Source: Alligator mississippiensis (taxonomy: Eukaryota; Chordata; Crocodylia; Alligatoridae). Taken from it: a DNA stretch of 64,000 nt. The first letter of the stretch is position 1. Every line of letters begins with the position of its first letter. The DNA is taken from the NCBI RefSeq assembly GCF_030867095.1, contig NC_081832.1, positions 35,969,756 to 36,033,755 of the forward strand, read 5' to 3'. Of this stretch, positions 1 through 10,674 are shown piece after piece. The notes under the pieces were generated by a model. It saw nothing but the letters and a program-made list of their open reading frames with translations, was not told where the DNA came from and did not search any database. The position numbers were made by a program, and so were the translations under genes.

Positions 1-150
1 CTACTCTACCTAGTGTGGTTTTCCCCTTGGTCCAGTGAAAGATCAAGGCAAAGTAGTCATTCAGAAGTTCAGCTTTCTGCTGGGTGCTGGTAACCAGCTC
101 TCCTGAGTTGTTGAGCAATTTGCACTTAAAAGAATCAAGTTTATCCCTTG
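1..150 (-). mobile_element. LINE (L2/CR1-like) reverse-transcriptase fragment
   Basis: On the minus strand this reads as the linker just before the LINE reverse transcriptase: a LLNNSGELVTS-like stretch, then KAELLNDYFALIF, the pattern in which CR1/L2 elements carry (A)LNEFFASVF. The fragment runs off the left edge of the window, so its full extent is unknown. No start codon or flanking duplication can be seen. It is a dead scrap of an older LINE than the CR1 copies to its right. Confidence 0.6.
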
Positions 151-893
151 GGTCTCTGGCTCAAGCCTTCCCTGCAGATGAACAAAAGATAACAGTGTCT
201 TTAGGCCTCTCTCCCTGCAGCCTCTCTCCCCTAGCCTCGCTTCCCACTCCTAGCTGTGGTGCTAGAGGGCAGGTTGTCCAGGATACTCCACAGGCAAGCC
301 AGAAAAGGCAAGAGCAGCATGAGGGTATCCCACCTTCCTTTAAGCATTCAGCTTCCCACCTTCCTTTAAGCATGAGTTTCCATTGTGTTTCTCCAAGGGA
401 AATGGATAGCAGAGCTGTGTCTTTTCCCATTACCGCATGTACTGTCAGCTCACTTCATCCTAATATATATATATCATAGTAGAGTCAGAAGGCAGGAGTT
501 GTTAGTTGCACCTGGCTTTTCCAACACCTGTATAGATTGGGTGCTTTAGTGAGGCTTTTTTGGTGCCTGTGTCTAATACCTTATTGAATCAGTTTTAGCT
601 AAAAATGCCAAAAAGCCCTGCTGAAGCATTCAAGCTGTACAGATGCTGCTGCTTCCAGTAAAGCCTGTTTCTTTTCCCCCACATCTGTCAGCATCCTATG
701 TGGACTCAACATTGCTGGAGGGACCCTGGGAATCCAGAGTATCCATGGGTGGGGATATGCCCATATATGAGCGCTGCTTAGCTCTAGAAAGAAGGCATCC
801 CCTGAACATTTAGCCCAGCTACAACTCTGTGATCTTAGGTGAGATGTGCTTTTCCAAATGTGAGGGGATAGGGTCCGTCTGTAGTCTGACCCT
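151..893. other. Non-coding stretch before the first CR1
   Basis: No gene is recognised. The stretch holds one arm of an inverted repeat pair (221-302, listed separately) and a short TA run near 461-475. The open frames on both strands lack any family motif. From about 870 the sequence repeats the word GTCTGACCC twice just before the CR1 begins. Confidence 0.5.
221..302 (+). repeat. Interspersed repeat, copy A (inverted partner at 3681-3762)
   Basis: About 82 bp that match the reverse complement of 3681-3762 at roughly 80 percent by eye. The shared core includes CCTCTCTCCCCTAGCC and TGTCCAGGATACTCCAC. The family is not recognised. The two copies lie either side of the 2.8 kb CR1 in opposite orientation. 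Confidence 0.6.
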
Positions 894-1616
894 GTGTATG
901 TGCAGTCTGACCCAGACATAGTAGGGCTTACAGAAACGTGGTGGGATTCATCCCAAGACTGGGCAGTTAGCATTAGGGGCTATAGGCTCTACAGGCGGGA
1001 TAGAGAAGGAAGGAAGGGAGGGGGTGTGGCGCTCTATGTCAAACAGCAATACACATCCTCTGCCAGCAAAATGGGGTCAGAGGAGGGACAAGCTGAAGTG
1101 CTCTGGGTCAAGATACAAGGGGATCGTGGGGAGAGGGATTTAACAGTGGGGGTCTACTACAGACCCCCCAACCAAGAGGAGGAGCTGGACCAGGAATTTT
1201 GGGGTCAGCTTGCAGAGGCACTTAAGGGAAGAGATGTAGTTGTCATGGGTGATCTAAATTACCCGGACATCTGCTGGGAGGAGCAGTCAGCCAGGTCGGA
1301 CCATTTCAGGAGGTTCCTGGCCGAGATACAGGGTCTCCACTTAACCCAGGAAGTGCACAGTCCCACCAGAGGAAATGCCCTGTTGGACCTGGTCCTGGGC
1401 ACAGGCGATGATCTGGTAAGGGGGCTCCAGGTCCTTGACCACCTGGGTGATAGAGATCATCACTTGCTGGAATTCATCATCCAGCGCAAGGTGTCAAGGG
1501 CCTGCAGCAAAGCGGTAGCCCTAGACTTCAAGAGGGCCAACTTCAATGAGTTGAGGAGATTGGTGGGAGAGGCACTGGGGTTCTCGAGGGCAGGGGAACT
1601 CAGTACCCAAGATTAG
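894..1616 (+). pseudogene. CR1 ORF2 endonuclease domain (broken)
   Basis: Encodes most of the apurinic-type endonuclease that nicks target DNA for target-primed reverse transcription. Visible are the Glu block GLTETWW, the block VVMGDLNYPDICW with the catalytic Asp and Asn, and the terminal DRDHHLLEF, which stands for the SDHxxxEF motif (the usual Ser is Arg here). The N-terminal Asn block is lost to 5' truncation. A TAG at 1614-1616 sits where related copies have a Glu codon before WSFLKETI. A +1 shift near 1665 then separates this frame from the reverse transcriptase. The frame has no genuine start; it is the inner part of a longer ancestral ORF. Confidence 0.85.
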
Positions 1617-1914
1617 TGGTCGTTCCTTAAGGAGACGATATTCAGGGCCCAAGGGGTGACACCCCAACAAGAAGCAAGTGGGGCAAGAGTGCCCAAAAGC
1701 CTCCCTGGCTCAACAAGGACATCCGGGAATGCCTGGTTGCCAAAAAGGCGGCATACACCCGGTGGAAGGGGGGGGCGCTATTTCCAAAGAATAGTATACC
1801 TCCACTGCTCGGGCCTGTAAGGGGGCTGTTAGGAAAGCTAAGGCGGACATACAGCTAGGACTAGCGTCCAAGATCAAAGATAATAAAAAGTCCTTTTTCA
1901 AATATATAGGGAGG

Positions 1915-3477
1915 ATGAAAAAGGCACCGGGAAACGTGGGGCCCCTGCAAGATACGCTGAGCAATCTGGTGGTTGCACCAGAGGAGAAGGCAGACCTCTT
2001 TAACAAATTCTTCACCTCCGTTTTCTTGTGCAGGGACCGGGACTCCCCCACCGTGTTTCAAGACGGACTCGAGGGGAACGCCTCAAGACCTAAGGTTGAG
2101 GAGGACCGGGTTAAAGTGCTTCTGGAGGGGCTGGATGTGTTCAAGTCAGCAGGTCCAGATGCTCTCCACCCCAGGGTGTTGAAGGAGCTAGCAGGGGTTA
2201 TTGCTGGGCCCTTGGCATGGCTTTTTGAGCACTCGTGGTGCTCAGGCCAGGTGCCAGATGATTGGAAGATAGCCAATGTGGTCCCCATCTATAAGAAAGG
2301 GAGGAGGGAGGACCCGGGCAACTACAGGCCTGTCAGTCTTACCTCAATCCTGGGGAAACTCTTTGAGAAGATCATCAAGGAGCACATCTGTGATGGGCCA
2401 GCATTGGGGATAATGCTCAAGGGCAACCAGCATGGTTTCATTAGGGGCAGGTCATGTCAGACCAACCTGATTGACTTTTACGATCAGGTCACAAAAGCAT
2501 TGGATGCAGGTGTCGCCGTGGATGTAGTCTTTCTGGACTTCAGCAAGGCCTTTGACACTGTCGACCACCCCATCCTCATTAAAAAACTAGGCGACTGTGG
2601 CATTGATGCCTACACAGTCAGATGGATTGCTAATTGGCTGAAGGGTCGTACTTAGAGGGTGGTGGTGGACGGGTCATATTCGACCTGGGGGGAAGTGGGC
2701 AGCGGAGTCCCCCAGGGCTCAGTCCTTGGGCCCGTGCTGTTCAATTTCTTTTATTTGGACGACGGGGTGAAAAGCAACCTGTTCAAATTTGCTGATGATA
2801 CCAAAATTTGGGGTGAGGTGGGCACGCTAGTAGGGAGGGAAACACTGCAGAAAGATCTGGATAGGTTGCAAGGGTGGGCTAACAAAAACAGGATGCATTA
2901 CAATACAGACAAGTGCAGGGTGCTGCACTTGGGCAGTAGTAACTGGCAGCACACTTATAAGATGGGAAACTCCCTTCTTGAGAGCACGGAGGCAGAAAGG
3001 GATCTTGGAGTCATCATTGACTCCAAGATAAACATGGGCCGACAATGCGAGGTCACAGTCGGCAGGGCTAACCGGACCCTATTGTGCATCCACAGGTGCA
3101 TCTCAAGTAGGGCCAAGGAGGTGGTCCTCCCCCTCTACGTGCCACTGGTGAGGCCACAGCTGGAGTACTGTGTCCAGTTCTGGGCACCCCACTTCAAGAG
3201 GGATGTGGACAACATTGAGAGGGTCCAGAGGAGGCCCACCCGCATGATCCGGGGACAGCAGGGCAGACCCTACAATGACAGTCTACGGGACCGGAACCTG
3301 TTCAGCCTTCACAAGAGAAGGCTGAAGGGGGACCTGGTGACCATCTATAAACTCACTAGGGGGGACCAGAAGGGTTTGGGGGAGACCTTGTTTCCCCTAG
3401 CGCCCCCTGGGATAACAAGGAATATCGGCCACGAGTTGTTGGAGAGTAGGTTTAGATTAGACATCTGTAAGAACTAA
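1915..3477 (+). pseudogene. CR1 ORF2 reverse transcriptase (broken)
   Basis: One reading frame interrupted by a single TAG at 2653 (Gln to stop after WLKGRT). In order it shows [72 protein letters not shown] and the catalytic FADDTKIWG at about 2788. The FADD aspartates are intact. About six bases are lost in the block that reads [10 protein letters not shown] in relatives and NFFYLDDG here. A TAA at 3475 cuts the C-terminal part, which continues in frame to about 3590 and ends near LDAYLAGVI. Confidence 0.88.
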
Positions 3478-3680
3478 TTCACAGTTAGGGCGGCTAGGAT
3501 CTGGAACCAACTTCCAAGGGAAGTGGTGCTGGCTCCTACCCTGGGGGTCTTTAAGAAGCGGCTCGATGCCTACCTGGCTGGGGTCATTTGAGCCCAGTTT
3601 TCCTCCTGCCCAGGCAGGGGGTCGGACTTGAAGATCTACAAGTTCCCTTCAGACCCTACTTCTATGATTCTATGACCCAG

Positions 3681-3762
3681 TCTGGATTGCCCGTGGAGTA
3701 TCCTGGACAGCCTGCCCTTCAGCACCAGAGCTGGGAGGTTTGGGGGGCTAGGGGAGAGAGGC
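3681..3762 (-). repeat. Interspersed repeat, copy B (inverted partner of 221-302)
   Basis: Reverse complement of the unit at 221-302. It begins six bases after the CR1 3' end. It could be one unclassified short repeat present twice by chance, or the two arms of an older inverted structure into which the CR1 inserted. The intervening 476-893 sequence shows no mirror partner, which favours independent copies. Confidence 0.55.
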
Positions 3763-5740
3763 AGAAGGCAGGCAGCTTCTTGCCTGGATTGGCTCCAAAG
3801 TGGAGTTTGATTCCATCCCCACCCCACCCCCAGCCAAACAGCACACGTCTGTTGGGGGGCGTTGCTTTAAATTATGGTGCTTTCTGTGAAGTTCCATGGG
3901 TTAAAGCAGGGAGCTGCACTTCTGGAGCTAATCAGCTGGTTTGTGCTTCCCAGGGCTTAGGGCTGCTGTGATCAATGCATTGGCAAGGGAGGAAGTCCAC
4001 GACATGACTGAGGAGAGGTTTGGTCAGCACCCCACTAAGTGTATTTGGAAGAAATTAATTTTCTGGACAGAGTGACTCTGTCCTTTGTCAAGCTTGCCAG
4101 ATGTGGACTGACCTTCAAACTACGTCTGCCTTAGCAAAGGAAGCTCCTTTCCAAAAGAATCAGGTGCTGCAGAAAACTGAGCATTTTTTGTGCAAAAATG
4201 TGCTGAAGGGGACATCTGGCAAGTTGGTGACTGCTGAGACTGCTGGATCCATGACCAGGTGAGAATGCCCTGGAAGGGGCATCTCTAGATTCAGAGAACT
4301 CCTTAGCCACTTCTTCAACATCTCCTGGGTGTGATTTTTCCTCTCGGGTTTAGGTGAAATATATAAGAGGGATCCAGAAGGGCTGAGGCCTTGAACCACT
4401 GAATACAAAGACAAGATGGGACCAATTCAGTTTTAGCACTGGGATCAGTGCTTTTGCTTTGACTGAAGCTATATGTGATGGTATCCGAGACAGAGGAGCC
4501 ATGGATAATGGGTGATGTGTCATAAAAGAAGGCTGCAGTTTTCACAGAAGCCTCTGAGAAGTGAACTAAATCAGAGCTGTCACCTACCTTACCTACCACA
4601 GCTGAGGTGCTCCTGTTCACTTTGTCATGAGTTATTCTATTCCTTGTTGTTCAACAACACTTAAGCATTCCATTTCACTTTTCTTGTTCTGCTGAGAGTT
4701 CCTGCAATACAGGGAGGAACCCAGCTCCATCTCTCTGTAGGTCACAATCAAGTCTTTGCATTAGCATTTTTAAGACTTTTTTCATGAGCAAAAAGCTTAA
4801 GTTTGATGGCCCTGGCCCCTGCCACTGGCCTGTGAGGACTGGGCCATTTTCTGCCTATGATTTGAAAAATGTGTCAGTGCCAGCCACATAGGCATGTGAC
4901 ATTCCAGATCCTGGTTAAGGACAGGTAGTGGTACCATATATTCAATAATTGTGCATAAATGTTCCCTACCCTTATTAGTCAGTTTTTTTCTTTTGTAAAA
5001 GCAGCAGCCAGACAGAAACATAAAGCCATTTGGACATGTATGTGGACTAATTTTGAGAGGTGTTGAGCATTTGTATCTTCCACTGAATCAAGTCTTTAGC
5101 GCCCCAAACGATTCTGTATACAGATTCTACCTATTTCTGCTCTCTGCACTAACAATGAACATTTCACCTAATACAGCAGAACTACTGCATCCTGGATGAG
5201 ACAAATTTTACCTTCTGCCTCAGAAACATTCAAAAGAAGGTAATTGGGAGAGGATGAGCACATTCTATTTTCCATTGGCATTGCATTTAGTTCTTCTTGC
5301 TACTGTACTGCAAGACTTTTTATAACCATTTTTATAACAATTGGCTGCATCCAATATGGTGACTCAGCACAATACAGCAGTTTTGTGATTGCATCTTTGT
5401 TTACTGGTTTGATGTCAAATATTCTTACCTCTAATATACACTAGGGCTAAACTTCTATTTCCCTTTGTGCATCTAAATAGCACCTTTTAGCTACATAACA
5501 GACACATTTTGGTACCTATGCACAGGTAGTAATTCAACTTTTCCTGCAATGTGGATGTGTAATTTGGTGTACCAAATGTACGTGCTCAGTTGGCTACATA
5601 CTGGCTGGGAGCTACATAGCAATGCATATTTGCTTATTTTAGACAGATACCTACATCTAGGTCCCAAAAATAGGACTTTCCAGGAAATCATGATTACTGG
5701 GTGTCACACAGAGAAGGAGGGCACTCCTTCTTTTCTGCCC
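3763..5740. other. Low-repeat non-coding stretch
   Basis: No gene, RNA or recognised element seen in about 2 kb. Open frames of 66-101 codons on both strands have no motif and no splice context I can support. GC content drops towards the right. Confidence 0.5.
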
Positions 5741-5805
5741 CACTACCTAAGTGGTTAAGGCACTTACTCAGGAAACCAGAGACCTGGGGTCTAGGCCACC
5801 CCTCA
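5741..5805 (+). repeat. tRNA-derived SINE head (fragment)
   Basis: The sequence around TAAGTGGTTAAGGCAC resembles the A-box half of a tRNA-derived SINE promoter. It is followed at tRNA spacing by CCAGAGACCTGGGGTCTAGG, a degenerate B-box region (GGTTCRANTCC in intact copies). The right side loses similarity to a tRNA head after about 5805 and no 3' tail is evident. The family is not assigned; MIR-like or a reptilian tRNA SINE are both possible. Confidence 0.5.
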
Positions 5806-6240
5806 GACTGTGTTTACATTTCCACCTCTTTTTCTAGCACAATCCTCTCACCACAGATCATGCATTTCCTGTGATTTTTAGAAGCAAGTAACCACAAGAG
5901 GAAGATAATTAAGGCTTCGAAGAAGAGGACAAGCCAGAGGATGTGTGGTTCAGTGAGATGGATGCTGCCCTGGAAAGAGTGGCCTGGGCTATTGCTTAAA
6001 ATTGGTATATACTTCCCCACTACACTGTTTGCTTTGTCCAATAACTATTGCATACAAGGAGCAGCAGCTCACCTGCAAAAGGAATGCCAGAGCAAAATCC
6101 TAGTACTAGAAATGGTAGTAGTAGGATGGTACTACTAAATACTTGATCAGCAGGGATCTGGGTTTTCTGCTCACCCGAGAAAAACATAGTAAAACATGGA
6201 TTTTCTCTTTTTAAGAAGAAAAATGCAGGAAATAGGTTTC
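5806..6240. other. Non-coding, nothing recognised
   Basis: About 430 bp between the SINE-like fragment and the hairpin at 6241. No motif-bearing frame or repeat seen. Confidence 0.4.
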
Positions 6241-6275
6241 CCCTTGCAGGCTGGCAGAGTTCCAGCCTGCAAGGG
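6241..6275. repeat. Perfect 14-bp hairpin
   Basis: Arms CCCTTGCAGGCTGG (6241-6254) and CCAGCCTGCAAGGG (6262-6275) are exact reverse complements around a 7-base loop. A looser second dyad follows near 6303-6343 (GCCACATGCAC to GCACGTGGC). This may be the inner part of a MITE whose ends were not identified. Confidence 0.7.
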
Positions 6276-6703
6276 TCTAAAGGAAGTGATCAGGCAGGGG
6301 GTGCCACATGCACGAGCACGTGTACCTATGCACGTGGCAGCCAGGCAGCATGAGAGCAGCTCCCCACAGGTAAATCTGTGGGTGGAGGGGCGGAGATTGA
6401 GGACCACATAGTCAGGAAGGGAGGGAGTTGGGCAGGGCTGGGGCTGAGGCTGGGGCTGGGGCTGGGGCTGAGGCTAAGTATGCTGCCCAGAAGAGGTGGT
6501 ACATGGGGCGTGGTGCCAGTAAGTGCGGCTACAGGGCTCAGGTGGGGAGTGGAATGGAGCTGTGGGCAGCTCATCCAGGGGATGACAGGGGGGCTGGCTC
6601 CCTGCCACTGTGCACACTCCTGTGGAGGGCATGGGGGGCAGGAACCAGTGTGGCAGGGCAGGGCAGGGCAGGGCAGGGCAGGGCAGAGTGGGGTGTGGTG
6701 GGG

Positions 6704-6868
6704 AAGCTCAGTGTCACCGCTGGGAGCCCCACACTGCCATGGCAAGACACTCCCTGCCTTCCCAGCAGTAGCAGGGAGCACAACTCAATGTCACCACCCC
6801 TGCTGCTGCTGGGCGGGCAGGGAGCACCTTGCCATGATGACATGGGGCTCCCAGCAGTGCCACTGAGC
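6704..6868. repeat. Large imperfect palindrome
   Basis: The arm from about 6704 (CAGTGTCACCGCTGGGAGCC onwards) matches the reverse complement of the arm ending near 6865 (GGCTCCCAGCAGTGCCACTG) along about 65 bp at roughly 80 percent by eye. Related sequence occurs in one orientation at 41461-41580. Confidence 0.65.
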
Positions 6869-7233
6869 CTTCCTGCCCCACTCTGCTGCACCAGATTCCA
6901 CCCACTGGGCTGCAGAGGCATTGGGGGGAAGGCAGCAGGGCAGGGAGACCCAAGTCCACAGCCCCCAAACTACGTCCACCCCACACAAGGGCTCTACTCC
7001 ACTTGGTGGGGAAAGGGAGCCAGGCTTTGCACTCTGCTCAGGCCACAGCAGCTGCTGCCTCCCATGGGCAGCAGCCAGGGCACAGATTCTATTGGGGGGA
7101 GGGAGCAGGGGGCTGTGGACCTGAGCCCCTGGCCCTGTGTGCAGGGAGCTGTAGGTGGGGAGTGAGGGGCACCACCAGAGCCAGGAGCCTGTGGTTGGGG
7201 AGTGAGGGGCACCGTTAGGGCCAGGGGCCTGTG

Positions 7234-8039
7234 TAGGGTTACCATACATCCAGGTTTTCCTGGACGTGTCCTCTTTTTTGGCTCCTTGTGCTGCGTCTGG
7301 GTAGGTTTTTTAAATGCAGGCAAAATGTCTGGCATTTCCTCCCCCAATTCATTTTCACTATGGCTGTCACTAGATAGAACTACAATTCCCAGAATTTCTA
7401 GCGTTACACATGCATGATTGGGAGCTGAGTTTGCAATTTTGCTTTGGTGGGAGGAGGGGGAGGGCCATCAGAGGCAGCAAGGAGTGGAGCACAGAGGGTC
7501 AGGAGTGAGAGGCACAAGCAGAGCTGAGGGAGCAGGGGGCTGCCAGCTGGAATAAGTGGTACTAGCAGGGCTGGGGGTGTAGGAGGCTGTGGGTTGGGAC
7601 TAAGGGGCACCCTGGGCCTATGGGGGGGGGGGGAGGCTGCTGCAGGTCAGGAATAAAGGGCACTGGTAGGGCTGAGAGGGGGCAGGGTGCTGTGGATCAG
7701 GATTGAGGGGCACAGGGGGGACAGGTGACTGTGGGTTGGGTGTGTGGGGCACTGGCAGCACCAGGGGGCTACAGTCAGGAGTGAGGGGAACCAGCAGAGA
7801 GGTGGAGGGGCAGTGTACTGCTTTTTGGGAGTGAGGTGCACTGGCAGGGCTGGGATCAGTGAGCTGGGAGTGAGAGGCAGCAGCAGGGCTGGGGAGGGGG
7901 GGCTGTGGCTTGTCAGTGAGGGGCAACAGAATGGGCAGGGGTAAAGCAGCGGCATGTCACACCCCCCCATCATATTCCCCCTCCTTCCCCACCCCTGGCA
8001 GGTGTCCTCTTTTTTGGATCTGGAAATATGGTAAGCCTA
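7234..8039. mobile_element. Possible DNA transposon with 20-bp terminal inverted repeats
   Basis: The left end TAGGGTTACCATACATCCAG (7234-7253) and the reverse complement of the right end (8020-8039, TAGGCTTACCATATTTCCAG) agree at 17 of 20 positions. Both ends are followed inward by GTCCTCTTTTTTGG. The interior is mostly the same minisatellite that lies outside, so this could be one element with a captured or expanded array, or two separate fragments. No clear target duplication was found and there is no transposase. Confidence 0.45.
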
Positions 8040-8559
8040 GCTGTGGGTGGGGAGTGAGGAACACCAGCAGGGCCAGGGGGCTGTGGGTTGGGAGTGAGGG
8101 GAAGAAGTAGGGGCAGGGCACCAGCATATCAGGGCTGCTTAGTGCCACAAAGCAGTCAAGGGAGGAAAGTGGCAGCTAGACCCATGTCCTGGTGAGTGAA
8201 GAGGGCAGGGGGATCTTAGATTTTCCATGATAAAAAACCCAAATTCAAAAGCTAAAATGTATAGGTATTTAGAATTTATTTTATTATAAGGATAGAGGCA
8301 CTGGTAGGTTTTCAAATTGCTTTCAAATTGTAAATAGATCAAAAAAACATTGTGTTAAACTGACACCTATATATATATATATAGTGGTGTTTCATTTTAA
8401 TCATAGAGAAATGTGGATTTGGGGTTTTTTAATCAGAGAATTTGCAATTTGTTTTCAGTCAGAGAATTTGCTATTTTTAAATAGAGAAAACCAGGTTCCC
8501 TGCTAATCGGGAAGGTAAAGGTGATTATGAAATGCTTAGGAAGAGTAAAGAAGCTGATA

Positions 8560-9119
8560 AAATGGGACAAACAATAATAATAGGAGAATTCAACTACCCT
8601 CATTTAGACGGGGTAAACACCTCAACAGGGTGAGCTGTAGATATAACATTTCTGGATATAATTAACAACTGTTTTCTAGAACAACTTGTCTTGGAACCCA
8701 CAAGAAGAGAAGCAATTCTAGATCTAATCTGGAGTAACACACAGGACCTATCTCAAGAGGTATCTGTAGGTAAACTACTCTGTAATAGTGACCATAAGAC
8801 AATACCATTCAACATCCTAGAGGGAGTAAAGAATCTGAAAAAAGCCAAAAAATCCCTCACACTGATGTACAATTTTAGGAACAGAAATTACACAACAATA
8901 AAGAAGTTAAAAGGAACCATCAAAAATGCAAAAGGCCAGCAGATTAAGTGTAAAAGAGAAATAAGGCAGGCCAAAAAAGAATTTGAAAAACATCTAGGAA
9001 AAGATGCTAAAGTTAATCATAAAAACATTAAAAAAATACATCAGAAGCATGAAGCCAGTGAGAGAATTGGTGGGACAATTACTTGGCCAAGATGTAAAAG
9101 GTACACTCAGGGATTATAA
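8560..9119 (+). pseudogene. L2/L3-like LINE endonuclease C-terminal part
   Basis: Reads GEFNYPHLDG (the GDFNYP block carrying the catalytic Asp and Asn, with Asp changed to Glu), then CFLEQLVLEPTR, AILDLIWSN and NSDHKTIPFNI, which is the terminal SDH motif. A TGA near 8630 breaks the frame; the open part starts at 8691. Downstream is the lysine-rich linker between endonuclease and reverse transcriptase. The very similar CFLEQLVLEPTTGKAILDL occurs on the minus strand near 39850. Confidence 0.75.
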
Positions 9120-9294
9120 TGCCATAGAAGAAAAAATGAATTAATTATTTGCATAAGTTTTCACTGCAGAGGTACTGGAGAAATTTCCATGCTGGATCAA
9201 TCCTTCCTAGAAGATAGGTCTAAAGAGCTGAACCACACTGAAGTGACAAAAGAAGTTTTAGAAAAAACTGATTCCTTAAATACTGATAAGTCAC

Positions 9295-10666
9295 TAGGGC
9301 TATGCTAAATTTAGCCCAGTGTTTCGTTTTGAAGCTGTTTCAATGTGTTTTGAGCTTGAAACAGCAGAATCAAAATTAAACAAAAGCCTTCAAAACAGCT
9401 TTGAAATGAAACAAGGGCACTCAAAACATTTTGAAAGTCTCAAAATATTTTGAGTTTTGGAGCTGGGCTTACTGGCTTCAGCCAGCAGCAGCAGACTCCG
9501 GTCATATGGTAGGCAGATCAGGGCCCATCCACTTCCCCCGGAGGGATGCAGGGCTGTGCCAGACTCCTCCAGACATGCGGGCCCCAATCTTCCTGCCAGA
9601 TCACTGGAGGCTGGTGCTTCTGGCTGGGGCCAGTGGCAGCACTGATCTTTCCGGTGCTGGGTGCAGAATGGGCAAAAAGTTGAAACAGCATCAAAACAGC
9701 AAAACAGTTTCAATGAAATGAAACAGAACAGTGCTTTTGAAATGAAACGAAACTCGAAATGAAATACTGTTCCATCGGAACGTTGAAATGGAAGTTGAAG
9801 TGGAACAGTGCTGTTTCACACAGCACTAATGTTTATACTATGGTCTATTATTACCCCTAGGTCCCTTTCAGTCATGGTGCTAATCAGTTTGGTGCCACTG
9901 AGCCTGTAAGTATGTTGGGGGTTGTTTGTCCCCAGATGGAGCACTTCACACTTCTCAATATTGAACTTCATCTGGTTTTGATCTTCTCAACTTTCCAGCC
10001 TGTCTAGGTCCACCTGTATCTGCAGTCCATCTTCAAGCATGACCACACTTCCCCATAACTTGGTGTTGTCCAGAAACCTGCTTTGCTGTTTTGATGCTGT
10101 TTCAACGTTTCACCCATAGGCTATTCTGCACCCAGTGCTGGGAAGATTGGAGTGGCACTGGGTCCCCACATGAGCCCCAGGCCCTGTATTGGAGCTGGCC
10201 CAAGGAGGGTGTAGGGCTAAGGCAAATCAGCTCATGTGGTGACCCATTCCTGCCCTGATCCCAGGGTGGTGGTGGGTCCCTGCATGAGCTGATTTGCCCT
10301 GAGCCTGCCTGCCACTGGCCCCAGCCAGCAGCACCAGCCTCCTGTCAGCCAGCAGACACATGAGAGCTGCCCGCACCCCTACAAGGGCTGCGGGTGCTGT
10401 GCCAGACTGCTCCTGGGGGTGCGGGCCCCTGATTTGCCTGCTGGATGACAGGAGGCTGGTCCTGCTGCCTGGGGCCAGAAGCAGCACTGATCTTCCTGGC
10501 ACTGGGTGGGCAAAACATTGAAACAGCATTGAAACATCAAAACATTTTTGATGAAACAAAATGGTACAGTGCTTTCGAAATTAAGCAAAACTCAATACAA
10601 AACACTGTTCCATCGAAACATTGGAAAGGAAGTCAAAGTGGAATGATGCTGTTTCACACAGCCCTA
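9295..10666. mobile_element. Non-autonomous hAT element with 8-bp TSD TAAGTCAC
   Basis: The element begins TAGGGCTATG and ends CACAGCCCTA, giving short terminal inverted repeats. The 8 bases TAAGTCAC stand immediately before it (9287-9294) and after it (10667-10674), the duplication length of the hAT superfamily. The interior is rich in GTTTCAA/TTGAAAC words and contains two related halves: 9590-9829 resembles 10440-10666. A minus-strand CR1 scrap separates them. No transposase frame is present, so it was moved in trans. Confidence 0.85.
9830..10080 (-). mobile_element. CR1 reverse-transcriptase fragment nested in the hAT element
   Basis: On the minus strand it reads a decayed catalytic block (FLDNTKLWGSV for [11 protein letters not shown]), then KFNIEKCEVLHLG, TYRLSGTKLIS and ERDLGVIIDH. 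These blocks directly follow the palm domain in CR1. The wording matches the CR1 subfamily at 27340-28097. It is truncated at both ends. Confidence 0.75.
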
Positions 10667-10674
10667 TAAGTCAC

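Larger units (their letters stand above)
894..3675 (+). mobile_element. CR1 LINE, 5'-truncated copy 1
   Basis: Truncated inside the endonuclease domain of ORF2, then the linker, the reverse transcriptase, the C-terminal region and the 3' end. It finishes with the CR1 signature TTCTATGATTCTATGA (about 3660-3675). No poly-A tail is present, as expected for CR1. ORF1 and the start of the endonuclease are missing. The frame is broken by stops at 1614, 2653 and 3475 and by a frameshift near 1665, so the copy cannot be active. The other long CR1 copies here (23853-26682 and 51862-54178) belong to a closely similar subfamily. Confidence 0.93.
6350..8500 (+). repeat. G-rich minisatellite repeat with AT-rich terminus, copy 1
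   Basis: A composite non-coding repeat. Parts are a (GGGGCT) hexamer run at 6436-6478, about seven GGGCA units at 6653-6688, a large palindrome at 6704-6868, an imperfect array at 6985-8150 built on GGGAGTGAGGGGCACCAGCA, and an AT-rich end at 8215-8500. The AT-rich end and part of the array recur in inverted orientation at 40690-41230. The AT-rich end also recurs at 26684-26780. The family is not recognised. The long open frames on both strands across 6326-7249 arise from GC-rich low complexity and the palindrome, and are not genes. Confidence 0.6.

Noticed and set aside
5741-5805. A functional tRNA gene
   Set aside because: Only the A-box half is good, the B-box is degenerate, and no acceptor stem can be paired. 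A SINE head fits better.
6326-7249. Several long overlapping open frames on both strands (up to 245 codons)
   Set aside because: They fall in GC-rich tandem repeats and a large palindrome, are rich in Pro, Gly, Ser and Cys, have no domain, and occur on both strands at once.
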